A stretch of DNA of 64,000 nt. It comes from Thiobacillus sp. Its GTDB lineage: Bacteria; Pseudomonadota; Gammaproteobacteria; Burkholderiales; Thiobacillaceae. The notes beneath the pieces were generated by a model that saw only the letters and a program-made list of their open reading frames with translations, did not search any database and was not told the DNA's origin. Numbering within the stretch: the first letter of the stretch is position 1; each line of letters begins with the position of its first letter. Below, one piece after another: positions 1 to 8,015 of this stretch. Where the stretch lies: assembly GCA_030679915.1 (NCBI GenBank), contig JAUXRY010000034.1:113871-177870 (forward strand), read 5' to 3'. The translations under genes were made by a program, and so were the position numbers.

Positions 1-52
1 GAAGTTTGAAAACAGCCTGTTAAAACGCTATATCAAGCACTGGCCCGAATAA
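1..52 (+). CDS. 3' end of an unidentified gene (partial)
   Basis: An open frame enters from the left edge and stops at a TAA ending at position 52. Only 16 residues are visible, ending KHWPE. They are too few to identify the protein. The gene would converge with the DsrE-like gene that follows. It is called only because the frame is open to the edge and the next gene stops close by on the other strand. Confidence 0.3.
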   Translation, partial: KFENSLLKRYIKHWPE

Positions 53-67
53 GACAACCTTCGAAAT

Positions 68-571
68 CTAGCGGATAGCCTCGATGTTGATTTTCTTGTC
101 GAGTATCTGCGGGATGATCAACGCATAACCTTGTTGTTGCCAGTGCGCCAATTCGGTGATGGCGTTGGGCACAACCTCAATGAAGTCCTGAAAGTCTTTC
201 ACCGCATAGCCGTAATCTTCGGCAGCTTGTCCGCATACCTTGAACGTCACGCCCAGGTCCGCGTAATAGCGCATGCGATCGACCACTTCCTGGTACTTCG
301 CTTCGTTTTTCTTCGCCACGGTCACGATTTCAGTGCCGTGTATCACGATGATGATTTTCTGGTCTTCCGGCGAGTAATTGTAGGGCGCTGCGAGTAACGG
401 GTTAATCAAAGAGCGCACCCAATATAATGCGCTGCCGATTTTTTGCGGGTCGTCGAAGTAGAACTCGAACATGACTTTGGCGGGCGCATAAGGGGTGGCC
501 ACCCATTTCCCGCTTGCCTGTGCTGGAGCAAGCACACCGAGCCATAACACCATCAACAGAATAAGCTTCAT
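68..571 (-). CDS. Secreted DsrE-like family protein
   Basis: This is a 167-residue protein with an N-terminal signal peptide (about residues 1-19, ending AQAS). The mature part has the alternating strand/helix pattern of periplasmic DsrE/DsrF-like proteins, with the core strand IIIVIHGTEI and a conserved-looking cysteine at about residue 113 in TFKVCGQA. Such domains are linked to sulfur or redox chemistry, but the exact role of this branch is unknown. The ATG at 571 was chosen because AAGGAG precedes it and it gives a proper signal peptide; longer upstream frames run into rsgA. It lies just after rsgA on the same strand and may be read from the same transcript. Two more DsrE-like domains occur at 2.9-4.9 kb and share the F-x-x-C context. 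Confidence 0.8.
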   Translation of the reverse strand: MKLILLMVLWLGVLAPAQASGKWVATPYAPAKVMFEFYFDDPQKIGSALYWVRSLINPLLAAPYNYSPEDQKIIIVIHGTEIVTVAKKNEAKYQEVVDRMRYYADLGVTFKVCGQAAEDYGYAVKDFQDFIEVVPNAITELAHWQQQGYALIIPQILDKKINIEAIR

Positions 572-605
572 GGCTTTCTCCTTGGAATGCCTGTTTGCCC
601 CTCTT

Positions 606-1484
606 TTATAGGCGTTGTGCCGCGTTTTGCTGCAGGCGTCGCAAGATCTGGAACAGCTTGAGCCGGGAGGCGTCGACCTCGCCCGCAGCGACCGCCTCAT
701 GAAGTCGGCATCCTGGCTCTGTTTCATGCTTGCAGTCGCGAAAGCGGCAGTGCCCCAGATAAGGACGGAAGTCGATAAAAGCATTTGCCAGCGCGTGGCC
801 ATCCATGTGTTGCAGCGCAAATTCCTGCAACCCCGGGGAGTCAATCACTGAGGACTCGGCATCCAGCCGGTGCAGACGGGTGTGGGTCGTGGTATGGCGG
901 CCACTGTCGAGGGCTTCGGAGTACTCGGCCGTTCTTACCCCGGCCAGGGGGAACATGGCATTGATCAGTGTCGACTTGCCCATTCCCGATTGCCCAATAA
1001 GCAACGTGGTGTGGCCGTGTAAAGCCGGCCGTAACGGCTCCACGTCGGTTAGCGCAGACAGGGTCAGTAATGGATAGCCAATGCGCGTGAGCAGACCCAG
1101 GCGGTCGAGCGCGGGCGGGGTTTCGGGCAAGTCGGTTTTATTGAGAATGATCAGACTGATGATGTCCTGGTCTTCGGCGGCCAGAACGCAGCGTTGCACC
1201 AGTTCCATCGAAAAACTTGGGCGTGCTGCCACCACCACAGCCAGTTGGGTGACGTTGGCGGCGATCGCTTTGGACTTGAACGCATCGGAACGGTAGAGCA
1301 GGCTGGTGCGGGGTAATACCGCCTCGATTACGCCCGCATCGCCATCCTGCCGAATCTCAACCTGGTCACCGCACACCACGCGCAGGTGACGACCTTTGAC
1401 CTGGCAGGGCAATTCGCCAGTGGCGGTCTCAACAATAAAGCGGCGGCTGAATGCAGCAATTACCCGTCCGGTCAGGGCGGTCAT
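606..1484 (-). CDS. rsgA: Small ribosomal subunit biogenesis GTPase RsgA
   Basis: A 292-residue GTPase that helps mature the 30S subunit and checks its decoding centre. It shows the circularly permuted motif order of the family: G4 (NKTD, about residue 115) precedes the P-loop GQSGMGKS (about 164) and G3 DSPG (about 215). An N-terminal OB fold comes first, and a C-terminal zinc knuckle has cysteines and a histidine in CRFRDCKHETEPGC (about 246-259). The ATG at 1484 starts 3 nt after the stop codon of the frameshift-corrected pterin dehydratase gene, so the two look co-transcribed. Length and motifs are normal for the family. Confidence 0.96.
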   Translation of the reverse strand: MTALTGRVIAAFSRRFIVETATGELPCQVKGRHLRVVCGDQVEIRQDGDAGVIEAVLPRTSLLYRSDAFKSKAIAANVTQLAVVVAARPSFSMELVQRCVLAAEDQDIISLIILNKTDLPETPPALDRLGLLTRIGYPLLTLSALTDVEPLRPALHGHTTLLIGQSGMGKSTLINAMFPLAGVRTAEYSEALDSGRHTTTHTRLHRLDAESSVIDSPGLQEFALQHMDGHALANAFIDFRPYLGHCRFRDCKHETEPGCRLHEAVAAGEVDASRLKLFQILRRLQQNAAQRL

Positions 1485-1487
1485 GCC

Positions 1488-1828
1488 TTAGGATTCAAGC
1501 AACATGTCGACCTTGGCTGCACAGATGAAATCGTTTTCAGACAAGCCACCTACGGTATGCGTCCAGTATCCACCTGGCAGGTGTTGTAGCCTACTGTAAT
1601 GCTGGGGTGGTGATCTTCGCGGTGCGACAGCCACATCACCGCGTTGGTGAATGCCTGGGCCTGGTAGTGATTCTTGAACTTGTATTCCTTGATAATTTTC
1701 TTGCCATCGCGTTGCCAGCCGGCCAGCCCTTTCAGTAATGCCTCCACCTGCGCATCCGACAGGGGTTCAACACTGCTTTCGATATGTGAGCATTTCTTCT
1801 GGACAAGTTCTTTAGCTACGTTGGACAT
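1488..1828 (-). pseudogene. phhB: 4a-hydroxytetrahydrobiopterin dehydratase (PhhB/PCD), 1-nt frameshift near the 3' end
   Basis: Pterin-4a-carbinolamine dehydratase recycles the pterin cofactor of phenylalanine hydroxylase. The frame from ATG 1828 gives a typical PCD protein with the active-site HREDHHP and VGYNTCQV, but it then ends early in DTGRIP with a TAG at 1550. Shifting the frame by one base near 1568 restores the expected ending, [19 protein letters not shown], up to a TAA at 1488-1490, just before rsgA. The simplest reading is loss of one base (GATTAC to GATAC on the coding strand). The truncated product would lack the last helix and strand. It may be a real inactivation or a sequencing error. 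Confidence 0.85.
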
Positions 1829-1837
1829 GACGCGGCC

Positions 1838-2146
1838 TTACTTAAACTTGTAATACTGTTGATTGAGGAAGGCTGCCACATGCGCTTCGTCTTCGGGGAA
1901 CCAGCCGGCGCCCGTATTGGCATTGCAACCGGAAATGCGTGCGGCGAGTTGTTGCGCCGTTTTGGTTTTATGGTCTGCGCGCGTATACATCTTGCTGCCG
2001 TCCCCCCCGAACATGCCCACGTGGCAGCTGGTACAGGATTTGTCATGCAAGGCTTTACCCTTGGCGGGGTCGCCTTTTTCAAAAGGGGCGGCATGGACGC
2101 CGCCAGCAAGCAGGGCGCTAAAAACGAGGGTGAACACGGTTTTCAT
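1838..2146 (-). CDS. Small periplasmic c-type cytochrome
   Basis: A 102-residue protein with a signal peptide (about 1-19, ending VHAA) and one heme c site, CTSCH, at about residues 38-42. The rest fits a class I cytochrome c fold; a methionine such as the one in SKMYTR could be the sixth ligand. It would act as a small periplasmic electron carrier. ATG 2146 has AAGGAG 6 nt upstream. It is upstream of phhB and rsgA on the same strand with a 10-nt gap, so co-transcription is likely. The specific redox partners cannot be told from sequence. Confidence 0.85.
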   Translation of the reverse strand: MKTVFTLVFSALLAGGVHAAPFEKGDPAKGKALHDKSCTSCHVGMFGGDGSKMYTRADHKTKTAQQLAARISGCNANTGAGWFPEDEAHVAAFLNQQYYKFK

Positions 2147-2262
2147 TCATGGCTCCTTTAATCTGGATTATCTGTGCATTATCGTCACAGGAAGGCAATT
2201 GCGCCAGTTTTACAAGCCGTCTGTGCGAAAATGACTGGCTGTTTTCTTGAAGGAATGCTGAT

Positions 2263-2811
2263 ATGGCTTTGAATCCAACACATCTGCTTTGGCTGGACAT
2301 GGAAATGACCGGCTTGTCGCCCGAAACGGATCGCATTATCGAAGTGGCTATCGTCGTCACTGACGCCGATCTCAATACCGTGGCAGAAGGCCCGGTGCTG
2401 GTGGTGCATCAGTCAGACGAAGTGATGAATGCCATGGATAACTGGAACAAGGGAACCCACGGCAAATCGGGGCTGATCGATCGCGTCAAGGCCTCGCAGC
2501 TGAACGAAGCCGAAGCCGAGGCGCAAATGCTGGAGTTTGTAAAACAGCACGTTGCGGCCAAAGTGTCGCCCATGTGTGGTAATTCAATTTGCCAGGATCG
2601 GCGTTTCATGGCGCGTTCCATGCCGCAATTGGAAGCATTCTTCCATTATCGCAATCTGGATGTCAGCACCTTGAAGGAGCTGGCCAAGCGTTGGCGGCCG
2701 GGATTGTCTGAAGGGTTCAAAAAGTCCAACAAGCATGAGGCGCTGGCGGATATATATGAATCGATCGATGAACTCAAATATTATCGAGAACACTTCATCC
2801 GCAACGAATAG
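2263..2811 (+). CDS. orn: Oligoribonuclease
   Basis: A 182-residue DEDDh 3'-5' exonuclease that degrades 2-5 nt RNA fragments and pGpG at the end of cyclic-di-GMP turnover. Acidic residues are in LDMEMTG (Exo I, about 11-17) and [10 protein letters not shown] (Exo II), with the HEALAD motif (Exo III) near residue 158. Length is standard. It is transcribed away from the cytochrome-rsgA group and is followed directly by a strong terminator hairpin. pGpG clearance could matter for an organism that makes abundant EPS, but that link is inference. Confidence 0.97.
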   Translation: MALNPTHLLWLDMEMTGLSPETDRIIEVAIVVTDADLNTVAEGPVLVVHQSDEVMNAMDNWNKGTHGKSGLIDRVKASQLNEAEAEAQMLEFVKQHVAAKVSPMCGNSICQDRRFMARSMPQLEAFFHYRNLDVSTLKELAKRWRPGLSEGFKKSNKHEALADIYESIDELKYYREHFIRNE

Positions 2812-2824
2812 CGCGTAAGCATGA

Positions 2825-2855
2825 AAAAATCCGACCCTTTTGAGGTCGGATTTTT
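2825..2855 (+). terminator. Intrinsic terminator after orn
   Basis: A perfect 12-bp stem (AAAAATCCGACC / GGTCGGATTTTT) with a 7-nt loop, ending in a T run. The A run on the other arm lets it work in both directions between orn and the convergent DsrE-like gene. Confidence 0.9.
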
Positions 2856-2914
2856 GTATTGCGCATCAGTGCCTGTGACGACACTACGATTTTAAAGTCG
2901 CAGTGGATCTATCC

Positions 2915-3373
2915 TTAGGGCTTCAGATACACATATCCTTCTTTGGACTGCATGCGGCCGATTTCGGCTACGCCTGAAGGGACGATGCTGGCTTCGGGCA
3001 GAACGGTTTTGGGATCGATCTTGCGGCTTACCAACGTGTTGTTGCAGACCCGGAAATCAACGCCTTTGGCTTTCAGGGCCTGGACGGTCGGTTCATACGT
3101 GTTGCCGTTTTTGTCAGCAGCGCCCTGAAGCAGGAAATCAATACCCTTGCTGTGCGTCACAATCACGATTTTTGCGTCGGGGCTGGCGCTGAGGTGGTTT
3201 TGCACATTGCGCATTGCGGCTGTAGCGTTTTCACTGTCGTTGACGTGATAAACCACTTTTTCTTCTGCGGAAGCCGACGGGCCTGCAGCTTCAGCCAGCG
3301 GGCCGGCGCTAGCCATCGGGGCAACGGACAGCATCAGAGCTGCAAGAATGGGGGTCAGTGTGCGTGTCATCAT
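2915..3373 (-). CDS. Secreted DsrE-like protein, probable target of the adjacent ECF sigma factor
   Basis: A 152-residue protein with a clear signal peptide (about 1-23, ending ASAG). The mature domain is DsrE-like (VVYHVND, KIVIVTHSKGIDFLL) with a cysteine at about residue 110 in DFRVCNNT. It is transcribed divergently from the ECF sigma/anti-sigma operon. Its upstream region carries the same TGGAATAA-N15-CGTC motif as that operon, so it is likely part of the sigma regulon. The sensor half of the anti-sigma factor is homologous to it. GGAGA lies upstream of the start; ATG 3373 or 3370 are both possible. Function unknown; a periplasmic sulfur or redox role is inference. Confidence 0.82.
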   Translation of the reverse strand: MMTRTLTPILAALMLSVAPMASAGPLAEAAGPSASAEEKVVYHVNDSENATAAMRNVQNHLSASPDAKIVIVTHSKGIDFLLQGAADKNGNTYEPTVQALKAKGVDFRVCNNTLVSRKIDPKTVLPEASIVPSGVAEIGRMQSKEGYVYLKP

Positions 3374-3432
3374 TATAAGTCTCCTGTAGATAGTGAATTA
3401 AATGGGCTTTCTCCAAAAGCCTCTATTGATAG

Positions 3433-3459
3433 GACGCAGGGAGTGGCATGCTTATTCCA
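3433..3459 (-). promoter_or_regulatory. ECF-type promoter for the secreted DsrE-like gene
   Basis: On the minus strand the sequence reads TGGAATAA, 15 nt, then CGTC. The same two blocks with the same 15-nt spacing occur on the plus strand at 3551-3577. The layout matches ECF promoters (GGAA-type -35 and CGTC-type -10). The predicted start is about 50 nt upstream of ATG 3373. Confidence 0.75.
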
Positions 3460-3550
3460 TATCCAGAACTTTATTTCTATGGAGTAATGAGAGTCGCTCC
3501 CACGTCGCACCAACAGGATCATGGTAACGCTTTCAAGTCCTTCATATAGA

Positions 3551-3577
3551 TGGAATAAATAGACTAGAACCCACGTC
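3551..3577 (+). promoter_or_regulatory. ECF-type autoregulatory promoter of the sigma/anti-sigma operon
   Basis: TGGAATAA, 15 nt, CGTC, matching exactly the divergent site at 3433-3459. The predicted transcript start lies close to position 3584, almost on the first ATG (3586). The message is therefore leaderless, or translation begins at a later ATG (3610 or 3619). Confidence 0.75.
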
Positions 3578-3585
3578 AAACCGTC

Positions 3586-4140
3586 ATGACCATTATTACA
3601 CGATTATTAATGGGCCCTATGCGCCCCAGTATTGAGGCTCAGCGCCCTGTGCTGTATCGCATCGCCTACTCCTGGTGTCACGATCCGACACTCTCCGATG
3701 ATCTGGTGCAGGAAACACTATCCAAAGCCTGGGTTCGTCGTGCGCAACTGCGCGAACCGGCAGCACTCAAGGCCTGGATGGTGGCCATCATGAATCATTG
3801 CTGGCTCGACCATTTGCGCAGCAGGCATGATTTTGATGATGTGGATGATTTGCAGGACATCCTTGAATCCACGGTGGCTTCCCCTGAGGCGTGCTGTCAT
3901 CGTGAACAGGTGGTCGCGTGTGTGCGTGCTGCCGTGGAACGCCTGCCGCAGGGGCAGCGCCAAGTGCTGACCCTGGTCGACCTGGAAGAGTTTAGCTACG
4001 CAGAGGTGGCAGGCATTCTGGATATCCCGGTGGGTACAGTCATGAGCCGATTGTCGCGTGCGCGCGCCAGCCTTAAAACCACGCTGGATGCAGCGGTAGC
4101 ACATTCTTTAACCAAGCCGTTGCTTAGGAGGGTGAAATGA
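3586..4140 (+). CDS. ECF-subfamily RNA polymerase sigma factor
   Basis: Up to 184 residues. Region 2 spans about residues 22-90 (LYRIAYSWCHDPTLSDDLVQ, then KAWMVAIMNHCWLDHLR). Region 4 spans about 115-170 and has the helix-turn-helix FSYAEVAGILDIPVGTVMSRLSRAR. Regions 1 and 3 are absent, as in ECF factors. The promoter at 3551-3577 places the transcript start near the first ATG, so the true start may be ATG 3619 (MRPSIEAQ). Its stop overlaps the start of the anti-sigma gene (ATGA), the usual coupling. It probably transcribes its own operon and the divergent DsrE-like gene. Confidence 0.93.
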   Translation: MTIITRLLMGPMRPSIEAQRPVLYRIAYSWCHDPTLSDDLVQETLSKAWVRRAQLREPAALKAWMVAIMNHCWLDHLRSRHDFDDVDDLQDILESTVASPEACCHREQVVACVRAAVERLPQGQRQVLTLVDLEEFSYAEVAGILDIPVGTVMSRLSRARASLKTTLDAAVAHSLTKPLLRRVK

Positions 4141-4892
4141 AATCCTTTGTTTCGGATGAATCACTGCATGCGTTTATCGATGGTGAATTCGATGTGGCCG
4201 AGAGTGAGTCGCTCATTGCTCAAATGCGCCATGACCCGGAGTTGGCACAACGAGTGGGGGCTTTGCGTGATTTGCAGAGTATGGTCCGGTTAGCCTATGC
4301 AGATCCGCCTGTTACCCGAGGTTGGGTAGGGAATGTCGCGCCGCGTCGGAAATTCATGCGGCATTGCGCTTTTGGCTGCCTCATCTTGCTTGCGGGATTA
4401 AGCGGTGGATGGCTATTGCATAGCCTGGAACGACAAGCTGTGACCGAGTCGTCCCCCTTTTTACCTACCCATTCTGCTGCTATTGAAGCAAAAGGCTTCC
4501 AGACTGCAAGTCTGGTTCGCAAGGCTGACCCCGATAAAGTGTTATTTCACCTAGACAGCGCTTCACCCAAGAAAATGAAAGATGTACTCGATCAGGCCGA
4601 GGCGCTTCTGGATCAGGCTGAGCGACAGGGTCGCGCAATGCAGCTCGAAATCCTCACCAACAACCATGGACTCGAATTGTTGCGAGCAGGGGTCAGCCCA
4701 TATTCCGAGCGTATTGCCCGGATGAAGAAACGCCACCTTACGCTGCAGTTTGTTGCGTGCAACCAGGCTATTGCCCGGTTTAATAGTGAGGGGAAGAAAG
4801 TGGTGTTATTGCCTGCCGCAACGACAGCCCCCACAGCGATCAGTGAAATTGTGACGCGCCTTCAGCAGGGTTGGACTTATGTTCGCGTTTAA
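4137..4892 (+). CDS. Membrane anti-sigma factor with periplasmic DsrE-like sensor domain
   Basis: A 251-residue fusion. Residues 1-70 resemble the cytoplasmic anti-sigma domain (DESLHAFIDGEFD, then a helical stretch) without a visible zinc HxxxCxxC. One membrane helix lies at about 75-95 (CLILLAGLSGGWLL). Residues about 128-251 form a DsrE-like domain (DKVLFHLDS, LEILTNNHGLELL) with a cysteine near 208 in QFVACNQA. That matches the cysteine context of the secreted DsrE-like protein divergently encoded next to it. The arrangement suggests a periplasmic sulfur/redox or ligand sensor that holds the ECF factor at the membrane. It overlaps the sigma gene by 4 nt and the next gene by 14 nt. The domain combination seems uncommon; the signal is unknown. 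Confidence 0.82.
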   Translation: MKSFVSDESLHAFIDGEFDVAESESLIAQMRHDPELAQRVGALRDLQSMVRLAYADPPVTRGWVGNVAPRRKFMRHCAFGCLILLAGLSGGWLLHSLERQAVTESSPFLPTHSAAIEAKGFQTASLVRKADPDKVLFHLDSASPKKMKDVLDQAEALLDQAERQGRAMQLEILTNNHGLELLRAGVSPYSERIARMKKRHLTLQFVACNQAIARFNSEGKKVVLLPAATTAPTAISEIVTRLQQGWTYVRV

Positions 4893-6684
4893 GTGCTGGA
4901 GAGCAGCTAGCTATGTGCTGCTGCTTTCTTGCCTGACTGGCGCCGCATGGTCGGCGGCGCCAGTCAATCAATTGGTAAATCACCCTTCGCCCTATCTTGC
5001 TTTGCACGGAAGCGACCCGGTGGCGTGGCAGGAATGGAATGCCGATACATTGGCTCGTGCGCGTCGCGAAAACAAACTGTTATTCGTCTCGATGGGGTAC
5101 TTCGCTTGTCATTGGTGTCACGTGATGCAGCGTGAAAGCTATAAAAACAAGCAGATTGCCGTCATCCTTAACCGTGATTTCATCCCCATCAAGGTCGACC
5201 GTGAGCTCAACAGTGGCCTAGACGATGCGCTGCAAAATTTTTCAGCGCGTCTGACGGGCGCGTCGGGTTGGCCTTTGAATGCGTTTGTCACGCCAGAAGG
5301 CCTCCCTGCCTATGTCATCTTGTATGCGCCGCCAGACGATTTCCGCAAGTTGCTGACACAACTTTCAGGCCGCTGGGTATCGGATAAAGCAGGCATTCGG
5401 CGCCTGGCGATGCAGGCGATACTGCCGCCCGCTCAACAGCCCGTTGGCGCACCCCTGACTGCAGCGCGCACCGCCCGCGCCTGGCAGCAATTTATGGCGG
5501 GTATCTGGCAAGAAGCCGATACGCAGCAAGGCGGCTTTGGGCAGGTCAGCAAGTTTCCCATGGCCCCCCAGCTGAGTGCCTTGCTCGAACGACAAGCGCA
5601 GCAGCCAGATGCAAAGCTGTCCGAGTTTTTGCGGTTGACGTTCGATCAAATGGCCGCGCGGGGCCTGCGTGATCATGTTGGGGGGGGCTTTTTTCGTTAT
5701 ACGGTAGACCCGGGCTGGGATACGCCTCACTTTGAAAAAATGCTCTACGACAATGCACATCTGGTCACACTTTACTTGCGTGCAGCGACAGTATTGCGCC
5801 TGCCACGTTATCGTGACATCGCGCGCAGCACGCTTGCGTTCATGCAGGATGAATTGCTGGATTCCAGCGGTGGATTCTATAGCAGCACCTCGGCAGTTGA
5901 TGCGGCCGGGCGCGAAGGGGCCACCTATCTCTGGGAACCAGAAGAACTGAAGCGGCGTTTGTCGCCGGAAGCTTATTCGGCAGCAAAACGGGTGTGGCGA
6001 CTTGATGCGGCACGCAGTTTTGACGAAGGCTATTTGCCGGCGGAGTATTCGTCCCCAACCGCTAATGAACGTCGCTTATTAACGGATGCCGCACGGATTC
6101 TTCGCCCGATACGACATGCACGCAGCCTACCCAAAGACACCAAAATGAATGCGGGACTGAATGGTCTGGCTTTGTCAGCGTTCAGTCAGGCTATTTCGCA
6201 GGTGGATAAAAGCTATCGGCCCCGTGCCGATCAACTCCAGAAATTCATTCTTTCTCGGCTGGCAAGGGATGGTCGACTGATGAAAAGTATGGCGCGTGGA
6301 AAGATTCTGCCAGACGCCGAACTGGAGGATTACGCTTATGTTGTACAGGGGCTGCTGGATCATGCCGAAGCAACCGGAAACGAACAGTCGCGTGTTCGTG
6401 CGCGAAAAATTGCGCTCACTGCTTGGCAATTGTTTTGGAGTGAGCAGGGCTGGAAGCATGAGGCCCAGCCCTTGCTGGCAACCTTGCAGCCAGAGCCGGC
6501 ACTGGCCGATGGCGCACTGTATTCGCCCTCGGACGTGCTGATCATGGCCAGTCTGCGTGTGCAGGATCCTGCGCTGAATCAAAAAGCGCTCAACGCCTTG
6601 CGCTGGCGCCTGCCGGCGATGGAACGGGATCCTTATACTTATCCAACACGCGTTCGTGCGTTAGAACAAACGCAGCCGGACTAG
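4879..6684 (+). CDS. Secreted DUF255 / thioredoxin-domain (YyaL/SPATA20-like) protein
   Basis: A 601-residue protein with a signal peptide (about 1-26) and an N-terminal thioredoxin-like DUF255 domain bearing the CHWCHVM motif (cysteines about 77 and 80). A long alpha/alpha-barrel-like region follows (TPHFEKMLYDNA, LNGLALSAFS), as in the YyaL/SPATA20 family. Most bacterial family members are cytoplasmic, whereas this one carries an export signal. It overlaps the end of the anti-sigma gene, so it belongs to the ECF operon and may be a periplasmic thiol-redox effector of that regulon. The enzymatic reaction is not established for the family. Confidence 0.85.
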   Translation: MFAFKCWRAASYVLLLSCLTGAAWSAAPVNQLVNHPSPYLALHGSDPVAWQEWNADTLARARRENKLLFVSMGYFACHWCHVMQRESYKNKQIAVILNRDFIPIKVDRELNSGLDDALQNFSARLTGASGWPLNAFVTPEGLPAYVILYAPPDDFRKLLTQLSGRWVSDKAGIRRLAMQAILPPAQQPVGAPLTAARTARAWQQFMAGIWQEADTQQGGFGQVSKFPMAPQLSALLERQAQQPDAKLSEFLRLTFDQMAARGLRDHVGGGFFRYTVDPGWDTPHFEKMLYDNAHLVTLYLRAATVLRLPRYRDIARSTLAFMQDELLDSSGGFYSSTSAVDAAGREGATYLWEPEELKRRLSPEAYSAAKRVWRLDAARSFDEGYLPAEYSSPTANERRLLTDAARILRPIRHARSLPKDTKMNAGLNGLALSAFSQAISQVDKSYRPRADQLQKFILSRLARDGRLMKSMARGKILPDAELEDYAYVVQGLLDHAEATGNEQSRVRARKIALTAWQLFWSEQGWKHEAQPLLATLQPEPALADGALYSPSDVLIMASLRVQDPALNQKALNALRWRLPAMERDPYTYPTRVRALEQTQPD

Positions 6685-6693
6685 TCAATAACA

Positions 6694-7875
6694 TTAGGGC
6701 AATTGCGGGTCAGGCGTGAGCTGAATGGGGCGCCGATCCACCTGGATTTTTAGTTCCAGCTGTTTTTGCTTGCGCGAGACCTTGAGTTTCGCACTGGTGC
6801 CTGGGTTTAATTCGGCGATCAGGTTTAGCAGCGAGGATGAATCAACGACCGCTTTGTTGTCGACACTTAGCAGAATGTCACCTGGGCGGACACCCCCCAC
6901 TTCCGCCGGGCCCCCTTTCAATACGCCCGCAATCAGCGCGCCTTCTGCACTCTTGAGACCAAAGGAGTCAGCCAGTTCGGGCGTCAGGTCCTGCACTTCG
7001 ATCCCCACCCAGCCCCGCGTCACACTGCCGGTTTTGATGATTTGCTCCATCACCAGACGTGCAATGCTCACGGGGATGGCAAATCCAATGCCTTGCGAGC
7101 CACCGGTCCGTGAATAGATAGCGCTATTGACCCCTACCAGGTTGCCGGCCGCATCGACCAGCGCACCGCCCGAATTCCCAGGATTGATGGCAGCATCGGT
7201 CTGGATAAAGTTTTCGAAAGTGTTGATGCCGAGATGGGTTCGGCCGAGTGCGCTGACAATGCCAGCCGTTACTGTCTGCCCCACACCGAAGGGATTGCCT
7301 ACTGCCAGCACCCAGTCACCGACATTGAGGCTTTCGGCCTGGGCAAATGTGATGGCGGGTAGATCGTTGGCTTCGATTTTCAGGACGGCCAGATCGGTCT
7401 CCGGGTCTGCGCCTACCACGCGTGCGGGAAGCGTTCGGCCGTCGGCCAGGGCAACCTGGATTTCATCGGCCGCTACGACCACATGGTGGTTGGTCAGGAT
7501 GTAACCATTCGCGCTCACAATCACGCCCGAACCAAGATTGGAAGCCTGGCGCGGCTTGGGATCCAGTCGGTCACCAAAAAAATAGCGGAAAACCGGGTCT
7601 TCCAGCGCGGGATGAGCAGGATCACGTACTTTTTGCTGGGTGAAGATATTCACTACCGTTGGAATGACTTTTTTCGCAGAAGGGGCGAACGATTCGCTGG
7701 GCGTCAGCATGCCAGCTGACGCCTGCTGCGCCTGCTGAATCGTGAGACTTTGCACTTGTGGCTGCCAGCGCAACAGGTCGGGTTTGAATAAAGCGATGAT
7801 GAACAACACACCCAAGGCCACCGTGGTGGATTGGGCAAAAAGCAACCAGAGTTTGCGCATAGTGATTAAATTCAT
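6694..7875 (-). CDS. Membrane-anchored DegS/DegQ-type serine protease (HtrA family)
   Basis: A 393-residue protein with an N-terminal membrane anchor (about 9-30), a trypsin-like domain and a single PDZ domain (about 290-380). The triad is visible as His in TNHHVV (about 131), Asp in DPETDLAVLK (about 161) and Ser in NPGNSGGAL (about 235). One PDZ domain plus an uncleaved anchor is typical of DegS/AlgW-like envelope quality-control proteases. It is convergent with the ECF operon and divergent from petA. A role in cleaving the nearby anti-sigma factor is possible, but there is no direct evidence. Confidence 0.92.
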   Translation of the reverse strand: MNLITMRKLWLLFAQSTTVALGVLFIIALFKPDLLRWQPQVQSLTIQQAQQASAGMLTPSESFAPSAKKVIPTVVNIFTQQKVRDPAHPALEDPVFRYFFGDRLDPKPRQASNLGSGVIVSANGYILTNHHVVVAADEIQVALADGRTLPARVVGADPETDLAVLKIEANDLPAITFAQAESLNVGDWVLAVGNPFGVGQTVTAGIVSALGRTHLGINTFENFIQTDAAINPGNSGGALVDAAGNLVGVNSAIYSRTGGSQGIGFAIPVSIARLVMEQIIKTGSVTRGWVGIEVQDLTPELADSFGLKSAEGALIAGVLKGGPAEVGGVRPGDILLSVDNKAVVDSSSLLNLIAELNPGTSAKLKVSRKQKQLELKIQVDRRPIQLTPDPQLP

Positions 7876-8015
7876 GGGCTTGGCGTGATTTCGCCACGCC
7901 GAGATTATAACGTGTGGCGAGGATGTGTTACGACTTTCTGCTATTGGGCTTCCGGAGAGGGGGTCAATTTGGTTAGAATGCCGGTTTTATCGCAATACGT
8001 TCGGGTTAAGCAAAC

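Noticed and set aside
131..397. Plus-strand frame opposite the first DsrE-like gene
   Set aside because: Shadow of the minus-strand gene, which has signal peptide, domain and ribosome site.
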